Assembly: GCA_038210375.1 (NCBI GenBank)
Contig: JBBQWT010000003.1
Location: 151,047 to 215,046 of the forward strand
DNA from: JBBQWT01 sp038210375
Lineage (GTDB): Bacteria > Acidobacteriota > Terriglobia > Terriglobales > Acidobacteriaceae
Reading direction: 5' to 3'
DNA: 64,000 nucleotides
The notes beneath the pieces are model-generated. The model did no database searches and was not told the origin of the DNA. It was given only the letters and a program-made list of their open reading frames with translations. Position numbers and translations under genes: made by a program. This document shows, one piece after another, positions 61,345-64,000 of the stretch. Within the stretch, counting starts at the first letter, position 1. Each line of letters begins with the position of its first letter.

Positions 61345-61639
61345 TTTTGTTTCCTTGACCCAAAGCTGGCCAGCCGGCCAGGCCGCATAGATTATAAGGA
61401 AGCGATGCTTAGGTTTTGCGCGCAGCCTGCCGTTGACTCTAACGCCCGGAAGGAAACAACTCCTTCACCCAGCAGGACGAAGAAGAAACCGATTTTTAGA
61501 AAGCACGAACATCGTTGGATCGTGGAAAATTTCCTGGTTTGCCACGGAAGATCAAGGCAGGCTGCGCGTAGAACCTATTCAATGACCGGGTGAAGTTTTT
61601 GATTCTGGATGACACTCATGCCACCCTCAGGGAAACAAA

Positions 61640-61673
61640 GGGTTCCTCGGCTTCGCTCGGAATGACAATTCAT
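61640..61673 (+). repeat. Dispersed intergenic repeat, copy 2
   Basis: Contains TCCTCGGCTTCGCTCGGA and differs from 26955-26988 at one position over 34 bases. It runs directly into the right-hand 29-bp array. Confidence 0.75.
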
Positions 61674-61920
61674 GTAAAACATGCGCTTCCCCCCGGAAGA
61701 ACCACAAACATATGAGTTTCTGCGTCGAATGACATGATAGAACGCGGCTGTTCCCCAAGGGAATTCCAAAACGCTTCTGTGCCGGAGGACGTATGAAACT
61801 TGCGCTGATTGCCGGAAACATATAAACGTGCTTTGTTTGGCGTGGGACAGGTACGACGTGCGTTGTTTGCCAGAGGACATATAAAACGGGAGCGGTTCCA
61901 GGAGGAGATACAAACCCGGG
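61660..61920 (+). repeat. Right array of degenerate 29-bp tandem repeats
   Basis: Nine consecutive 29-base units (from 61660, 61689, 61718, 61747, 61776, 61805, 61834, 61863 and 61892) share an approximate core GAGGACATATAAAACG preceded by TGTTTGCCA-like sequence. The best unit is 61863-61891; others are 50-75% alike by eye. No interspersed unique spacers, so this is not a CRISPR array. Confidence 0.6.
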
Positions 61921-62000
61921 GGGAACCACTCTTGCGATTAATCTCAGCCTGACCAGCTCCTAAATTCACTGGGTTCCACCTGAAACGCTAGGATCCTTCA

Positions 62001-63215
62001 CTAGATTTTTCGGAAGGCGAGCACGGCGTTCAATCCGCCAAACGCGAACGAGTTAGAGAGCGCGCCGCCGATGACCGCGGGCCGCCCCTGGTTGGCAACG
62101 ATATCGAGATCACATTCCGGGTCGGGCACCCGGAAATTGATCGTCGGAGGAACCAATTGATCGCGGAGGGCCATTACCGTAGCCACTGCTTCGAGAGCGC
62201 CGGCGGCTCCGAGTGCGTGACCGTGCATCGATTTGGTGGAGCTCACCGCGAGCTTGTCCGCATGCTGGGCAAACACGCTGCGGATCGCCGCCGTCTCCAT
62301 GCGGTCGTTGCCCGCTGTCCCGGTGCCGTGGGCGTTGATGTATCCGATGTCTTCCGGCGCCAGGCCGCCATCGGCTAATGCGGAACGCATGGCTGAGGCC
62401 GGGCCTTCTACCGTAGGCGACGTGATGTGCCCGGCGTCGGACGACATACCGAAGCCGACAATTTCTCCCAAAATATTTGCGCCTCGCGCCTGCGCCGCCT
62501 CCATGCTTTCCAGCACCAGCATCCCCGCGCCTTCCCCCATGATCAGGCCCTGGCGGTCCTTGGAAAATGGCCTGCACGTATCTGGAGCCACGATCCGCAT
62601 GGCTTCCCAAGCCTTGAGAAACCCAAAGCTGAAAGGCGCCTCGCTGCCTCCGGTGATGGCGGCGTCCACCAGCCCGCTGCGCACCATCCAGAACGCCTGT
62701 CCCATGGCGTGATTGGCGGAAGAGCATGCGGTGGAAATGGTGTACACGGGCCCGGAGATTCCCAGTTCCATGGCGATATGACTGGCGCCCGCGTTGGCCA
62801 TGCATCGAGGAATGGTGAGGGGGTGCGCGCGATTGGTTTTTTGCTGGTAGATGGAAACGAAGCCGGCGTCCTGGGTGGATTGCCCGCCGACGCATGACCC
62901 GGTGACCACCGCCGTCCGGGCGCCTTCACCCGGAGAAAACGTCAGCCCCGATGACGCGAGCGCTTCCCTCGCCGCCACCAGCGCAAATTGCGCAAAACGA
63001 TCGAGGAAGTCTGCCTGGGTGGGTTGAAAATGCTGGGCGGGATCGAAGCCGCGTACCTCGGCCCCATTCTTGTAGCGGATGTTGGTGGTGTCGAGCGAGG
63101 TGATGGCGGCGATTCCCGGGTGGCCATCACGGCAGGCGGGCCACATCGATGCCAGATCATTTCCCAGGGCGCAAATGACGCCCATGCCTGTGATTGCAAC
63201 TCGGCGCGGTTGCAT
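62001..63215 (-). CDS. Beta-ketoacyl-ACP synthase II-like (FabF type)
   Basis: A 404-residue condensing enzyme. The catalytic Cys164 lies in ISTACSSANHAMGQ; His296 is in YINAHGTGT, and Lys328 and His333 in SSTKSMHGHALGAAG. Length and end SNSFAFGGLNAVLAF match FabF, which extends acyl-ACP chains. It follows an ACP gene by 2 bases. Because no other fab genes are adjacent, this may be a dedicated pair for a special acyl product rather than the housekeeping one. Confidence 0.92.
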   Translation of the reverse strand: MQPRRVAITGMGVICALGNDLASMWPACRDGHPGIAAITSLDTTNIRYKNGAEVRGFDPAQHFQPTQADFLDRFAQFALVAAREALASSGLTFSPGEGARTAVVTGSCVGGQSTQDAGFVSIYQQKTNRAHPLTIPRCMANAGASHIAMELGISGPVYTISTACSSANHAMGQAFWMVRSGLVDAAITGGSEAPFSFGFLKAWEAMRIVAPDTCRPFSKDRQGLIMGEGAGMLVLESMEAAQARGANILGEIVGFGMSSDAGHITSPTVEGPASAMRSALADGGLAPEDIGYINAHGTGTAGNDRMETAAIRSVFAQHADKLAVSSTKSMHGHALGAAGALEAVATVMALRDQLVPPTINFRVPDPECDLDIVANQGRPAVIGGALSNSFAFGGLNAVLAFRKI

Positions 63216-63217
63216 CC

Positions 63218-63484
63218 TTATTGAGGCAGACCCGGCGGGGCCGCTTTCTGCGCCAGAAGCAATTTCAGGTTTTCGATCAACTGCGGCACCGACTTGACCC
63301 GCTCCAGCACTTCATCGGGCACCGACACATCGAAGGCGCTTTCAATATCGAAGATCAAGTTGAGCCCGCTGAGGGAATCCATCCCCAGCTCTTCAAAGGT
63401 GCTGGTGGCCGTCACCTGTTCCCGGGGCATGCGCTTGCTGGCCGCGATCACATCCAGCACTTTTTCCGTGATGTCGTCAGACAT
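63218..63484 (-). CDS. Acyl carrier protein
   Basis: An 88-residue acidic protein with the phosphopantetheine site Ser37 in LGMDSLSGLNLIFDIE. It is a four-helix ACP with a short Ala/Pro-rich tail beyond the usual 78 residues. MSDDITEKVLDVIA fits the standard start at ATG 63484, with GGAGA about 10 bases upstream; the frame runs 10 codons further. Stop is 2 bases before the ketosynthase ATG, so the two are co-expressed. Confidence 0.93.
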   Translation of the reverse strand: MSDDITEKVLDVIAASKRMPREQVTATSTFEELGMDSLSGLNLIFDIESAFDVSVPDEVLERVKSVPQLIENLKLLLAQKAAPPGLPQ

Positions 63485-63688
63485 GGTTAGCGTCTCTCCG
63501 GCGATGGCGTGCATTGAGGGTACTGGAAGAAGAATTCTATCCCAATTGTGCGGTGAAACAAATTGATGCCGCCACGTCCCACAACCCGACCATGCTATGC
63601 GGATTGCCGCGGAAAGCGTGCCGGTGCAGACTGTAATCCAACCCGCTTGGTTGACCTGCCTTGAAAGTCAGCCTAACATTTTTCGAAG

Positions 63689-64000
63689 GTGATCACTCCC
63701 GCTCAGCCTGGACAGGTTCTCGGCCATTTCCGCATTCTCCACAAGCTGGGGAGCGGCGGCATGGGCGTTTTGTACGAGGCTGAAGACCTTACCCTGGGCC
63801 GCCACGTGGCCCTGAAATTTCTTTCCGCCGAGCTCGCCGAAGATCCCGATGCCATGGAACGCTTCCGCCGGGAGGCGCGCGCGGCTTCCGCCCTCAACCA
63901 TCCGCGCATTTGCACCATTTACGAGATCAGTGAAATCGATGGACAGCCGTTCATCGCCATGGAATTGCTGGAAGGCGAAACCCTGGCGGAGCGCATCGCC
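63689..64000 (+). CDS. Serine/threonine protein kinase, N-terminal part (cut by the window edge)
   Basis: From a GTG at 63689 the plus strand reads 104 codons without a stop to the window edge. It shows the Pkn-type kinase opening: HFRILHKLGSGGMGVLYEAED (Gly loop), VALKFLSAEL (ATP-binding Lys), ERFRREARAASALNHPRICT (C-helix Glu) and FIAMELLEGETLAERIA (hinge). An in-frame stop just upstream limits the start to this GTG. Large multi-domain kinases of this kind are abundant in Acidobacteriota; the C-terminal sensor part is out of view. Confidence 0.9.
   Translation, partial: MITPAQPGQVLGHFRILHKLGSGGMGVLYEAEDLTLGRHVALKFLSAELAEDPDAMERFRREARAASALNHPRICTIYEISEIDGQPFIAMELLEGETLAERIA

Larger units (their letters stand above)
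61079..62000. other. Long non-coding region with inverted 29-bp repeat arrays
   Basis: A 922-bp stretch between tonB-like and the ketosynthase genes without a supportable gene. Left array at 61118-61265 and right array at 61660-61920 have opposite orientation. A dispersed repeat occurs in both orientations (61312-61344 and 61640-61673). ORFs of 99-112 codons here are read through the repeats and are judged spurious. Confidence 0.7.

Noticed and set aside
61294..61593. 99-codon plus-strand frame beginning in the repeat region
   Set aside because: It reads through the dispersed repeat (giving the CHSER-type peptide seen in many spurious ORFs) and has no ribosome site or family-like sequence.
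61660..61920. Possible CRISPR array
   Set aside because: Units abut each other, are degenerate along their whole length and have no unique spacers; no cas genes are present.
61575..61969. Minus-strand frames of 99-112 codons across the right-hand repeat array
   Set aside because: They translate the 29-bp repeats in several frames at once, and codon content is unlike neighbouring genes.

Overview
The window is high-GC, densely coded bacterial DNA with a Gram-negative envelope toolkit: an Omp85/SurA-like/TamB-like operon, LpxD for lipid A, two TonB-like proteins, an envelope lytic transglycosylase and an AMIN-type amidase. Frequent TTG and GTG starts, a UbiA/MqnP-like prenyltransferase, DUF3857 transglutaminase-like proteins, Pkn-type kinases and dispersed intergenic repeats around TCCTCGGCTTCGCTCGGA fit Acidobacteriota (Terriglobia-like) best. 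That placement is inference; no rRNA or tRNA gene was seen.

Layout. 0-5.3 kb: 5' end of lon, pheA, a small DUF5670-like membrane protein with a CsbD-like protein, a prenyltransferase, a BON-domain protein, then a decayed non-coding patch with a terminal-inverted-repeat element, a toxin-tail remnant and a frameshifted DUF4279 gene. 5.3-13.3 kb (minus): Omp85 with seven POTRA-like repeats, a SurA-like protein and a TamB-like protein, with overlapping ends. 13.7-18.2 kb: peptidoglycan enzymes and a membrane-anchored hypothetical. 18.3-18.5 kb: a promoter-terminator unit that looks like a small RNA gene. 18.6-22.7 kb: a DUF62 SAM hydrolase, fabI, tsaE, an orphan sugar-binding lipoprotein and a DUF1778/GNAT toxin-antitoxin pair with operator. 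22.8-29.3 kb: three paralogous DUF3857/transglutaminase-like proteins, two without the catalytic Cys. 29.5-35.3 kb: a lipoprotein, a three-gene osmoprotectant ABC transporter and a TonB-family protein. 35.5-43.2 kb: a large protein with a class III cyclase-like C-terminus, lpxD, ndk, sucD, sucC and ada. 43.2-51.0 kb: FkbM methyltransferase, two glycosyltransferases and two tandem HEAT-repeat paralogues. 51-52 kb: glutamine cyclotransferase. 52-60.1 kb (minus): a B12-binding radical SAM protein and a coupled six-gene surface-glycan operon ending in a terminator. 60.3-64 kb: a second TonB protein, a 0.9-kb non-coding region with two inverted arrays of degenerate 29-bp repeats, an ACP/ketosynthase pair and the start of a Ser/Thr kinase.

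Most of the window serves envelope building: outer-membrane protein insertion, lipid A, peptidoglycan remodelling, fatty-acid elongation and surface glycan synthesis. Housekeeping metabolism (succinyl-CoA ligase, Ndk, PheA, TsaE) is interleaved. The least explained parts are the 29-bp repeat arrays, the small RNA candidate, the HEAT-repeat pair, the cyclase-like protein and the catalytically degenerate transglutaminase paralogues.
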